In this document: piece by piece, positions 1 to 8,027 of the stretch
Position numbering within the stretch: position 1 is the first letter of the stretch
How the letters are laid out: each line of letters begins with the position of its first letter
NCBI GenBank assembly: GCA_019058295.1
Contig: JAHPZI010000001.1
Coordinates: 1-64,000 of the forward strand
Reading direction: 5' to 3'
Origin: Promethearchaeota archaeon
Lineage (GTDB): Archaea > Asgardarchaeota > Lokiarchaeia > Sigyniarchaeales > SOKP01
Length of the DNA: 64,000 nt
The notes under the pieces: generated by a model
Seen by the model: the letters and a program-made list of their open reading frames with translations, nothing else
What the model was told of the DNA's origin: nothing
Database searches by the model: none
Made by a program: the position numbers and the translations under genes

Positions 1-98
1 GTTTGGAAGGTTTTTACGAAATTTTTATAGGTTTTCTGGAGGTGATCAGCAATAATAAAAATATTTTGAGGTTTTTTTTCTAAAGATGGTTTAATCAT
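1..98 (-). CDS. Partial gene, N-terminus only, unknown product
   Basis: A minus-strand frame opens with ATG at 98-96, preceded by an AAGGT Shine-Dalgarno-like stretch, and stays open to the window edge. Only about 32 residues are visible (MIKPSLEKKPQNIF... then ...DHLQKTYKNFVKTF). It lies 33 bp beyond the 153-residue gene and in the same direction, so it is probably the next gene of the helicase/methylase operon. The visible part is too short to name. By position, a DISARM core gene such as drmA would be expected here, but that is inference from gene order only. Confidence 0.6.
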   Translation of the reverse strand, partial: MIKPSLEKKPQNIFIIADHLQKTYKNFVKTFQ

Positions 99-131
99 TA
101 CTTCTACCTTTTTTCAATTAATAAGAACTGT

Positions 132-593
132 TTATTTTTTTTTTATAACTTTTTTAAGTCTATTTCTTAAATTTATGTTAAACCAATTTACCCCTCTCCT
201 TGGTTCAAAAAGGAGATTATATTCTTTCAAATATTCTTTAATTTTATTAAATGCTGGTTTGGCAGAGAAAATTAAAATCGGTGCCTCTTCTTTCAAATTG
301 TCAATGATGTTTAAAAAATCTAATTTTAAGTTATCATCTTCAACTATTTTTTCAATCGCAGATGTTGTAAAAGATATTATTATTCCTTCTAAATTAGATA
401 TTTTTATTGTTTGATCAATGATCTTTAACTTTTTGTCAAAGATTATTTTTATACTTTTTAGCTTATCTTCAGATAACAGAAAAACTTCCACATCTGAGTA
501 TTTTTTAACAAAATTAACAAAATTAAATAATGTTGATAATATAAATCCTTCAGGATTTTTACCTTTTGTATTATCACAAATTATAATCCACAT
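132..593 (-). CDS. Small hypothetical protein of the DISARM-like operon
   Basis: A 153-residue protein that I do not recognise. It begins with a hydrophobic strand (MWIIICDNT) and alternates predicted strands (VEVFLLS, LEGIIISF, APILIFSA) with helices, which suggests a small alpha/beta Rossmann-like fold. The C-terminus is basic (RNRLKKVIKKK). No membrane segment or catalytic signature is visible. It sits 31 bp downstream of the first methyltransferase and 33 bp upstream of the partial edge gene, all on the minus strand, so it is likely co-transcribed with the helicase and methylases. A role as accessory or specificity factor would be a guess from context. Confidence 0.7.
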   Translation of the reverse strand: MWIIICDNTKGKNPEGFILSTLFNFVNFVKKYSDVEVFLLSEDKLKSIKIIFDKKLKIIDQTIKISNLEGIIISFTTSAIEKIVEDDNLKLDFLNIIDNLKEEAPILIFSAKPAFNKIKEYLKEYNLLFEPRRGVNWFNINLRNRLKKVIKKK

Positions 594-624
594 AATTATA
601 GTTTCATGATTTTAATTTAAATAT

Positions 625-3600
625 TTATCTCTTAAATAACTCCTTTTTCTTTCCGAATTTATCAAAAGCTTCTAATATTAATAATTTTGTGTGATATTCA
701 TTATATTTTTCTAATTCCTTCTTTTTTAATACTGGAAATGTTTCTAAAATATAAATCAGATCTTCTCGGCTAATATTATATAGATGAGCGTAAATTGCAT
801 CTAGTTCAGATTGTAATTTTGCTCTTCTTCCCATATCCCATTTAAATGGCTTTCCTTCATATCCAATATCTTTAGCAAAATCTTTTAAATCATATGAAGT
901 ATAAACTAGTTCAATTACTCTTGATTTAATTTCTTCTAATAGATTTTCATTATAAAAATTAGGAGGGAAGATTGGTACCTGTTCTATAAAAAAGAAACTA
1001 AGATTTGGTCCTGAAATTTTCTGACGAATAATATAATCAATGATAATTGAACTTAAATTAGCAATGAGACCACATATTTCAGTATTATGATTCTGAACTA
1101 AGATTAAAGGTAATGAATTTCCAACTCCACAGTATGGAATTACCGAAAATATAAAAGTTCTTGTTCTTGTTGCTCTATTTATTGATCTAAAACCTAGAAA
1201 CCATTTTTTATCATAATCTGGAAGTCTCTCTTCAATATATCTTTTCTCAATCCAATAATTCGGAGTAGCATAAAAATAGGGATTTATATACTCACTAAGC
1301 GTTGTTCTAACTGACTTTGCCTTAGTTTTTTTACCTTCTTCACTAAATTCCATAGAATTTAATCGATGATTGTAAAATGAGATCATTCTCCCTTCATATA
1401 GAGGAAAGTATTCCTTTTTCTCTTGATCTATCCAAATTCTATTATTAATATCCGCATCAACTGGTCTAGCCCCAGTATTTTTAAGCATATCATAATTTAA
1501 AAAAAGTTCTGAGTCATTTGACATATCAAAATGTCTCTTAAATTCGAATTTCCAAGGATTTGAAATGATTTCTTTACTATTTACTTTTTTAAGTCTGAAG
1601 ATTGATGTTTGTTGATATAAATGTCTTAATAAATCAGCATCTTTTTTAATCTTAAAGGATGGGCAAGTTAAAGTATTGGGATTAAATAATTTAAAATCAT
1701 CTTTTTCTAATGGAATTAAGATATGGTCATCAGGTAACTTTCTAATATTTTCTCGTAAATTTTCCTTAGAACTGAAAATTATTGTTAATGGATTTTGGAT
1801 TTCTTCTGGTTCTAAGGTATAAAAGGTCATAGGGATAATTTCTTGAGTAATTTCCTTTCCACATAAACTAATAAGACAAAATCTAAAATCAGTAATAATG
1901 TCAAAAATTTTATTTTTATTTTCAAAATCAAAAATATTTAATATTGAATTATTTTCAACAAACGCTTGAAATAAATTACTTAAATGATAATTTGTAATAA
2001 TTGCTGTGGGAGTAATTATTCCCGCATATCCTGCAGCAGAGATCAGACGCCAAACCCTCTCTGTAAATAATGCAAATGTATTTCCAGTCCCTTTACTTGA
2101 TAAGGGATAATATCCAGAATTCCTTAAGAAATGACTTATTTTTTTTTTTGATCGCCAAGCTTTTACATATTGATTATGTAATTTTTTATTCTTACTCTTC
2201 AACTCTTTTATTAACTTTCTTCTTTCAGATTGATTTTTTGCATTCAAGATATCATTTTGACTTTCAAAAAATTCCATCTCTTTAAGTTGAATTTCTTCCC
2301 AAGGTGGATTAGTTAAGATACAATCAAATCCTTTTCTTTCAGAAGAAAATACTTCAGGAAATTCAATAAACCAGTGAAAGAATTGATTTTCTCCTGCAAT
2401 ATTGTTAATTTTTTCCATTAAGGTCAATAACCATGGATCAGCAGATTTATTTCTTAATTGCTCAATAGTGGTATATCTTGGAATTTCACCTATTGCAGTA
2501 CCTTCGAATGGCCAGTAGAAAGTGGAGGTCCAAATATTTGCCTCATTTAATGCTTGTTGATAATTCTCATTTTGCCTTAATTTTTCATATTTAATTTCCT
2601 TTTGCTTAATCTTTTCTGGTTTAGTCTCGGACATATCAATGATTTTTTGAAATTCTATACTACAAATATCTGCTGTCCTAGTATCCGTCATAAATGCCGT
2701 AATTGTTGTTATTTTTTTCTTAGATTTTTTCTGTTCTTTAATTTCATCTCTAATTATTTTTCGAGCCATATTTTGTAATTTGGTATTTTCATTCGGTATG
2801 CCAGTACTTTTATTTCCTGAAATAGCCTTAAACGAATCAGGTTCAATACCACTTATTTCAGTTTTTTGTCCCAATCCAATTAAACTATTTCCACATTTAA
2901 TATGATTATCCAAAAAATTCAGAGGTTTATCTTTAACGCAAGCTCTCAGCCAGAGAGACATTTTTGCCAATTCTACAGCAAGTGGATTCATATCTACCCC
3001 ATAAATACAGTGTTGAAGTATTTCTCTACGTGCCTCTCTCAATTCATCTTCTAAGGGAGAATCTGATCCAGTTCTCACTTCTGCTAACTTTTTCCCTAAA
3101 TAGTCTAATGCGGATAGTAGGAATGTTCCCCCTCCACATGCGGGATCACATACTTTTAAATCTAATATAGCTTTTTCTTTTTCATCTTTATCATCTCCCG
3201 TTTCTTTTAATCGATCTTCTACAAGTGGTTGTAGAGTTGTTCTAATTAAAATATCAATCAAAGCTCTTGGTGTGTAGTATGAACCGGTACTTTTTCTTTC
3301 AGTTCCTTCAATCAACTGAAAAGTATATTTTTTATTAATGTAAGGTTTAAAATCTAAAAGAGATTCATAAATTGCACCTATTTCCTCTTCCTTAATTTCA
3401 AGAAAATTGATTCTCTGTCTTATGTTATTAGTTCCAGTGGTTGTTAATAAGCGAATTATCATTAAAAGAACATCATTGGAGAGTTTTAATTCATTTTTTA
3501 AAATTATTTTAAGATTTTTACTATAAAATAATCCACCATCATACGCATTAATTTCCAAAAACTTATTTCCTTGTCCTACTATATTAAATGTCAGAAATAA

Positions 3601-4635
3601 TTTATTCCATAAATCGTAATTTCGTTCAACCTTGATGGGTTTTTCGGCTAACATTCTGATCGAAGACAGAGAGAATCCTTCAAAATAAATACTTCCTGCC
3701 CCTGGGAGCATTTCTCGTTGTTCAGCATACAGGATAAATATAATCCGATAAATAATCCTCAACAATTCAGCATAATACTCCTCTTTATCAAAATCCCCCA
3801 CCATCACTAAATCTAAGAATTCTGGATTTTGCTGGATTAACTCATTTCCGAGTAGTTCTAGGGCATCGTGAACATTATCTCTAAGAGCATCCCCGATTTT
3901 AATTCCTTCTGCAACGGACTCTTTTTGAAATTCTTCAATTAAGAACTCATGATCTTTTGGTTTAGGAACAAATCGACTAGGATGAATTATAGCATATAAC
4001 GCATCAAACTCTTTCTTATCTCTATTGGCAAATATATTCTCTAAATCAAATTCTAAGTAACCCTTTGAATAAGTATGATAGTATTTAGTTAGTATTCGTA
4101 AAATTCTGCCATTTGATAGGAATAACCATTTTATAACTGGATTTAAATTAATAAATTGCTGACAAGTAGTATGATGTGAATTTTTTCGAGGATTTAAGTT
4201 AGTCTTAGATTCAAGATCATCTTTAACATTAACAAATTGAAAAAATGGATTTTCATGACCCTTCGATTGATGACTAATAGTATATCCAGCTAAGGGATTA
4301 TCTTCATCAATAATTTCTTCATTAAATTCAAAATCTTCTAATTCATAATTGAATTGCGAAAAAAAAGGAAATAGCCACTGTTCAATTAATTCTTCTAAAG
4401 TAAATTTATCTATTTTTGGGGATATCTCATCCCATTTCTCCACACACCATTCAAAAACATTTCTTCGAACATCCTTAACCTTTTTTATTTCCTGTTTTTT
4501 ATCGTCCTCAATAAATGATTTAATCTTACCAATTTTGAGCAATTCAGGATTATCGCGTAACCTAAGAAGAATATTCTCTGAAAATAATCCTCCACTCACT
4601 CTAATATTTCTTAAAAGTGAATTTTTTGAGACCAT
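625..4635 (-). CDS. Eco57I/DrmMI-like adenine-specific DNA methyltransferase (paralog 1)
   Basis: A 1,336-residue protein of the large Eco57I/PglX-like methylase class, expected to transfer a methyl group from S-adenosylmethionine to adenine N6 in DNA. SAM motif I DPACGGGTFLL is near residue 496 and the catalytic motif NPPW near residue 775. The N-terminal third has the helical region typical of these proteins (SNGRILRIL, then YLEFDLENIF). No clear PD-(D/E)xK nuclease core is visible, so it is probably methylase-only. The C-terminal 400 residues would hold target recognition. Start: ATG at 4635, 18 bp after the stop of paralog 2, with GGTAATT upstream. It is a diverged duplicate of the next gene, colinear from LLRNIR onward. 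Same operon as the DrmD-like helicase. Confidence 0.9.
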   Translation of the reverse strand: MVSKNSLLRNIRVSGGLFSENILLRLRDNPELLKIGKIKSFIEDDKKQEIKKVKDVRRNVFEWCVEKWDEISPKIDKFTLEELIEQWLFPFFSQFNYELEDFEFNEEIIDEDNPLAGYTISHQSKGHENPFFQFVNVKDDLESKTNLNPRKNSHHTTCQQFINLNPVIKWLFLSNGRILRILTKYYHTYSKGYLEFDLENIFANRDKKEFDALYAIIHPSRFVPKPKDHEFLIEEFQKESVAEGIKIGDALRDNVHDALELLGNELIQQNPEFLDLVMVGDFDKEEYYAELLRIIYRIIFILYAEQREMLPGAGSIYFEGFSLSSIRMLAEKPIKVERNYDLWNKLFLTFNIVGQGNKFLEINAYDGGLFYSKNLKIILKNELKLSNDVLLMIIRLLTTTGTNNIRQRINFLEIKEEEIGAIYESLLDFKPYINKKYTFQLIEGTERKSTGSYYTPRALIDILIRTTLQPLVEDRLKETGDDKDEKEKAILDLKVCDPACGGGTFLLSALDYLGKKLAEVRTGSDSPLEDELREARREILQHCIYGVDMNPLAVELAKMSLWLRACVKDKPLNFLDNHIKCGNSLIGLGQKTEISGIEPDSFKAISGNKSTGIPNENTKLQNMARKIIRDEIKEQKKSKKKITTITAFMTDTRTADICSIEFQKIIDMSETKPEKIKQKEIKYEKLRQNENYQQALNEANIWTSTFYWPFEGTAIGEIPRYTTIEQLRNKSADPWLLTLMEKINNIAGENQFFHWFIEFPEVFSSERKGFDCILTNPPWEEIQLKEMEFFESQNDILNAKNQSERRKLIKELKSKNKKLHNQYVKAWRSKKKISHFLRNSGYYPLSSKGTGNTFALFTERVWRLISAAGYAGIITPTAIITNYHLSNLFQAFVENNSILNIFDFENKNKIFDIITDFRFCLISLCGKEITQEIIPMTFYTLEPEEIQNPLTIIFSSKENLRENIRKLPDDHILIPLEKDDFKLFNPNTLTCPSFKIKKDADLLRHLYQQTSIFRLKKVNSKEIISNPWKFEFKRHFDMSNDSELFLNYDMLKNTGARPVDADINNRIWIDQEKKEYFPLYEGRMISFYNHRLNSMEFSEEGKKTKAKSVRTTLSEYINPYFYATPNYWIEKRYIEERLPDYDKKWFLGFRSINRATRTRTFIFSVIPYCGVGNSLPLILVQNHNTEICGLIANLSSIIIDYIIRQKISGPNLSFFFIEQVPIFPPNFYNENLLEEIKSRVIELVYTSYDLKDFAKDIGYEGKPFKWDMGRRAKLQSELDAIYAHLYNISREDLIYILETFPVLKKKELEKYNEYHTKLLILEAFDKFGKKKELFKR

Positions 4636-4653
4636 TTTTAATTACCTTTATTA

Positions 4654-7600
4654 TTAATCCATAAAATTCCTAATATAGTAAATTTCATCATCTTCTAAAT
4701 TATATAAATTAAAAATAAAATCATCAATCTGATTTTCCATTTCTACATTCTCTTCATTTTGAATTAAGTGCTGAACCATTTCAGAGATTTCTACTTGATT
4801 TTCTTCCAAATTCAATGGAATGGGCAAATTCTTAATGTTTTCTAATAATATTCTTGGAAAAAGATCTTTTTCTTTATACATTATTGTGTAATAAAAATTC
4901 ATAATTTTTGAATTGAGTATGCCTAAAATACTATAATAATCATATTTCTCATCAATTAATTTAATATTATATATTGCTTGAATTGTAACGAAATTATCGC
5001 TGATATCGACCATTGCATTAATTGAATCACCAAGTTGTCGTAATACAATCTTGGGTGAAGCATACAAATCAGCTTTTTTTATTTCATCAATAGGAATATA
5101 TTTCTCAGAAAAATTGATCTCATATCTTTGAACATCTTCCCCTCTTATCAATCTCTGATTTGTTAGGGTTGAAACTTCTTCTATTAAATCAGATTTTCTC
5201 CCCAACTCTTCACCCCTATGAGCATCTATTATATCTCTAAATAGAAAGGAGTTTTCTTTTATTTTTGATAGGATATTTCGAACAGTTTCTTTTAAAAATA
5301 AAATACGGGATTTAGGTAGTTCTAATAAAAACTTTTGTGGGATAAGTACAGTTTCACCAAGGTTATTTCTAAATTCTTCGAGATCAGCATAACGCGAAAA
5401 TGAGAGCTGATGAAGATTATGTGGCTTTTTTTTACATAATACTATTATTATATTTGCCACACTCGCATCTGCAAACACATTGTTGATTTGAATTATTTTA
5501 TTAATTGTACAATTAGTCAATAGGAATGACCTTATAAATTCAAAGCTACTACGTCCAAGAAAAGAATCTGGAATAATTAGTCCCATACTTCCGCCCGGTT
5601 TTAAAAGCTTATAACATCTTTCTAAGAATAATGAATAGAGATCATATTGTTTAACAGCGGATTGAAATTGGTTCTTGTAAAAATGCTTTTCTTTATTATT
5701 TATTTCTTTTGAACTTAAATAGGGGGGATTAGTAATAATGATGTCGAATCCTTTTGATTTTCTTCTAAAAACTTCTGGAAACTCTAAATACCAATGAAAA
5801 AAGTAATTGATTTGTGCTATATGATTTGCTTTTTTCAAAATTCCTTTACTTTTATCATTTAGAATCCCTTCTTTAAATTCCTCTAATAAAGTATTACTTG
5901 GATAGATTTTAACGGACTCCTCATCAATAGGCCAGAAATAAGTAGCGATATTTAAATTACTTATATTTAATAATTTTAGGAAGTTCTTATTTTTGCGTAA
6001 TCGATTATATTCTATCTCTTTTTTCTTAAAGTCTTTAATATCTGCCTCATTCATTTGTAAAATATTTTGAAATTCATCCAACTCAGAAATTAGATCCTCC
6101 CTTTCTGAAATAAAAGATGTAATATGAATAATTTTTTTCTTGGATGTTGATATCATCGCTACCTCTTTCTTTATATGGTCTCTCAACTTTTTATGATCTG
6201 GTTTTAAATCCTTGTTCGCTTTATTTGGAGATTTAAAATTTTCTGGTTTGATGTATAAATCTTTATGATATTCATCCAAACCAATTAAAGAATTTCCATT
6301 TTTTATATGATTATTTAGAAAATTAAGTGGCTTATCATTTACACTTGCTCTCAACCAAAGAGAAACCTTTGATAATTCAACCGCTAATGGATTTTTATCT
6401 ACACCATAAATGCAGTTTTGAAGTGCATCTCTTCTTGCTTCTCTTAAATCGTCATCTGAAATACTATTAAATTTGGTTTTTGCTTCTACCATTTTTTTTC
6501 CTAATAAATCCATAGCAGAAAGTAAAAAAGTACCTCCCCCACATGCAGGATCACATATTTTTATTCCTTTTAAGCGCTCCAGTATACGATCAGAGGGTTC
6601 TCCAAGAGATTCCAAATCGTCTATATGAGCCCCTAGTGTTGATTCAATTAATAAATCCACAATATTTTTAGGAGTATAATAGGATCCTGTGCTTTTCCTT
6701 TCTTCACCTTGAGCCAGTTTAAATTGAGAATTTCTATCAAAATCTGGTTTAAAATCAAGGAGGGATTCATATATGGCTCCAATTTCTTCTTCAGTGATTT
6801 CAAGAAAATTGATTTTTTGAAGAACGTTATAGTTCTTGGAAGTTGTCAATAATCGAATTATATTCAATAATACATCATTCGATATTTTTAAATCATTACT
6901 TATTATTATTGGTAAATAATCATCATTAAACAGAGTTCCATTAAAAGAATTGATATCTAAAAGATCACTCCCTTCACTCACTAATCTAAAGGCAATGAAG
7001 ATCTTTTTCCATAAATCATAATTCTTTTCTGCTTTAATTGGATTTTCTGATAAATATCTTAGAGAAGAAAGAGAAAATTCTTCGAAATAAATAGAATCCA
7101 CTTTTGGCAACATTTCTCGCTGTTCTGCATATAGTAAAAAAATGATCCTATAGATTATTCTTAAAAGTTCTGCATAATATTCTTGAGGATTAATTTCATT
7201 GGCTATTATTTTCTCTAAAAACTTGGGATTTTGTTGAATTAATTCATCACCTAGTAATTCGATAGCATTGTGGACTTTATCCCTTAAAGCGTCGCCAATT
7301 TTTATGCCTTCAGAGACAGATTCATTCTGAAATTGATTAATTAAAATCTCTTGATCTTCAGATTCCGCAATGAATCTGCTTGAATGTAAAGTGAAATAAA
7401 GTGTTTTAAACTCGATCAAATCACGATTCGAAAAAATGTTTTCTATATCAAATTCTAAAAAACCTTTTGAGTATGTATGGTAATATTTTGTTAAAAAGCG
7501 TAGAACTCGTCCATTTGAAATAATTAACCACTCAATTTCAGGATTAAAATTGACAAATTGCTGGCAAATACTATGATGTGCCTTTTCTTGAGGATTGGAA

Positions 7601-8025
7601 GGAATTTTTGAATCAAAATCTTCAGTGACATCTAAAAAATGAAAAAAAGGATTGATATGATCTTTAGATTGATGAGTTATATGAAAATTTTTAATAGGGC
7701 TATCCTCATCAATATTATCTTCATTCATTTCAAAAAGGTCTAGTTTATGGTCAAATTGCTCAAAAAAAGGGATTAACCATTTTTCAATCAACTCCTCTAA
7801 TTTCCAACTGTCAATATTAGGTGAAATCTCATCCCATTTTTGTTTACACCATTCAAAAATTTCTACTTGTTTAGTATCTAATCCTTTTTTCGATAATATT
7901 TTAAAAGTTTCTCTTTTTCCAATATTTAACTTCGTTGGATTATCACGTAATCTTAATAGGATATTTTCAGTAAATAACCCGCCGCTAGAACGAATATTTC
8001 TTAAAAGTGCAACTTGACCTGCTAT
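4654..8025 (-). CDS. Eco57I/DrmMI-like adenine-specific DNA methyltransferase (paralog 2), probable ATA start
   Basis: Same family as the next gene downstream: motif I DPACGGGTFLL near residue 491 and NPPY near residue 763, with a target-recognition-like C-terminus. The first in-frame ATG is at 7791, but the frame stays open upstream and encodes sequence colinear with paralog 1 (LLRNIRSSGGLFTENILLRL here, LLRNIRVSGGLFSENILLRL there). Counting back, the ATG of paralog 1 aligns with an ATA at 8025-8023. That codon is 2 nt after the helicase stop and just downstream of a strong GGAGGGGG at 8039-8032. I therefore place the start at 8025, about 1,123 residues. A start at 7791 would remove a conserved 78-residue N-terminus. 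Expected role: host DNA adenine methylation partnered with the helicase. Confidence 0.85.
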   Translation of the reverse strand: MAGQVALLRNIRSSGGLFTENILLRLRDNPTKLNIGKRETFKILSKKGLDTKQVEIFEWCKQKWDEISPNIDSWKLEELIEKWLIPFFEQFDHKLDLFEMNEDNIDEDSPIKNFHITHQSKDHINPFFHFLDVTEDFDSKIPSNPQEKAHHSICQQFVNFNPEIEWLIISNGRVLRFLTKYYHTYSKGFLEFDIENIFSNRDLIEFKTLYFTLHSSRFIAESEDQEILINQFQNESVSEGIKIGDALRDKVHNAIELLGDELIQQNPKFLEKIIANEINPQEYYAELLRIIYRIIFLLYAEQREMLPKVDSIYFEEFSLSSLRYLSENPIKAEKNYDLWKKIFIAFRLVSEGSDLLDINSFNGTLFNDDYLPIIISNDLKISNDVLLNIIRLLTTSKNYNVLQKINFLEITEEEIGAIYESLLDFKPDFDRNSQFKLAQGEERKSTGSYYTPKNIVDLLIESTLGAHIDDLESLGEPSDRILERLKGIKICDPACGGGTFLLSAMDLLGKKMVEAKTKFNSISDDDLREARRDALQNCIYGVDKNPLAVELSKVSLWLRASVNDKPLNFLNNHIKNGNSLIGLDEYHKDLYIKPENFKSPNKANKDLKPDHKKLRDHIKKEVAMISTSKKKIIHITSFISEREDLISELDEFQNILQMNEADIKDFKKKEIEYNRLRKNKNFLKLLNISNLNIATYFWPIDEESVKIYPSNTLLEEFKEGILNDKSKGILKKANHIAQINYFFHWYLEFPEVFRRKSKGFDIIITNPPYLSSKEINNKEKHFYKNQFQSAVKQYDLYSLFLERCYKLLKPGGSMGLIIPDSFLGRSSFEFIRSFLLTNCTINKIIQINNVFADASVANIIIVLCKKKPHNLHQLSFSRYADLEEFRNNLGETVLIPQKFLLELPKSRILFLKETVRNILSKIKENSFLFRDIIDAHRGEELGRKSDLIEEVSTLTNQRLIRGEDVQRYEINFSEKYIPIDEIKKADLYASPKIVLRQLGDSINAMVDISDNFVTIQAIYNIKLIDEKYDYYSILGILNSKIMNFYYTIMYKEKDLFPRILLENIKNLPIPLNLEENQVEISEMVQHLIQNEENVEMENQIDDFIFNLYNLEDDEIYYIRNFMD

Positions 8026-8027
8026 TT

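Noticed and set aside
7792..8027. Separate small gene between the helicase and methylase paralog 2
   Set aside because: The stretch is in frame with the methylase and colinear with the N-terminus of paralog 1, so it is part of that gene.
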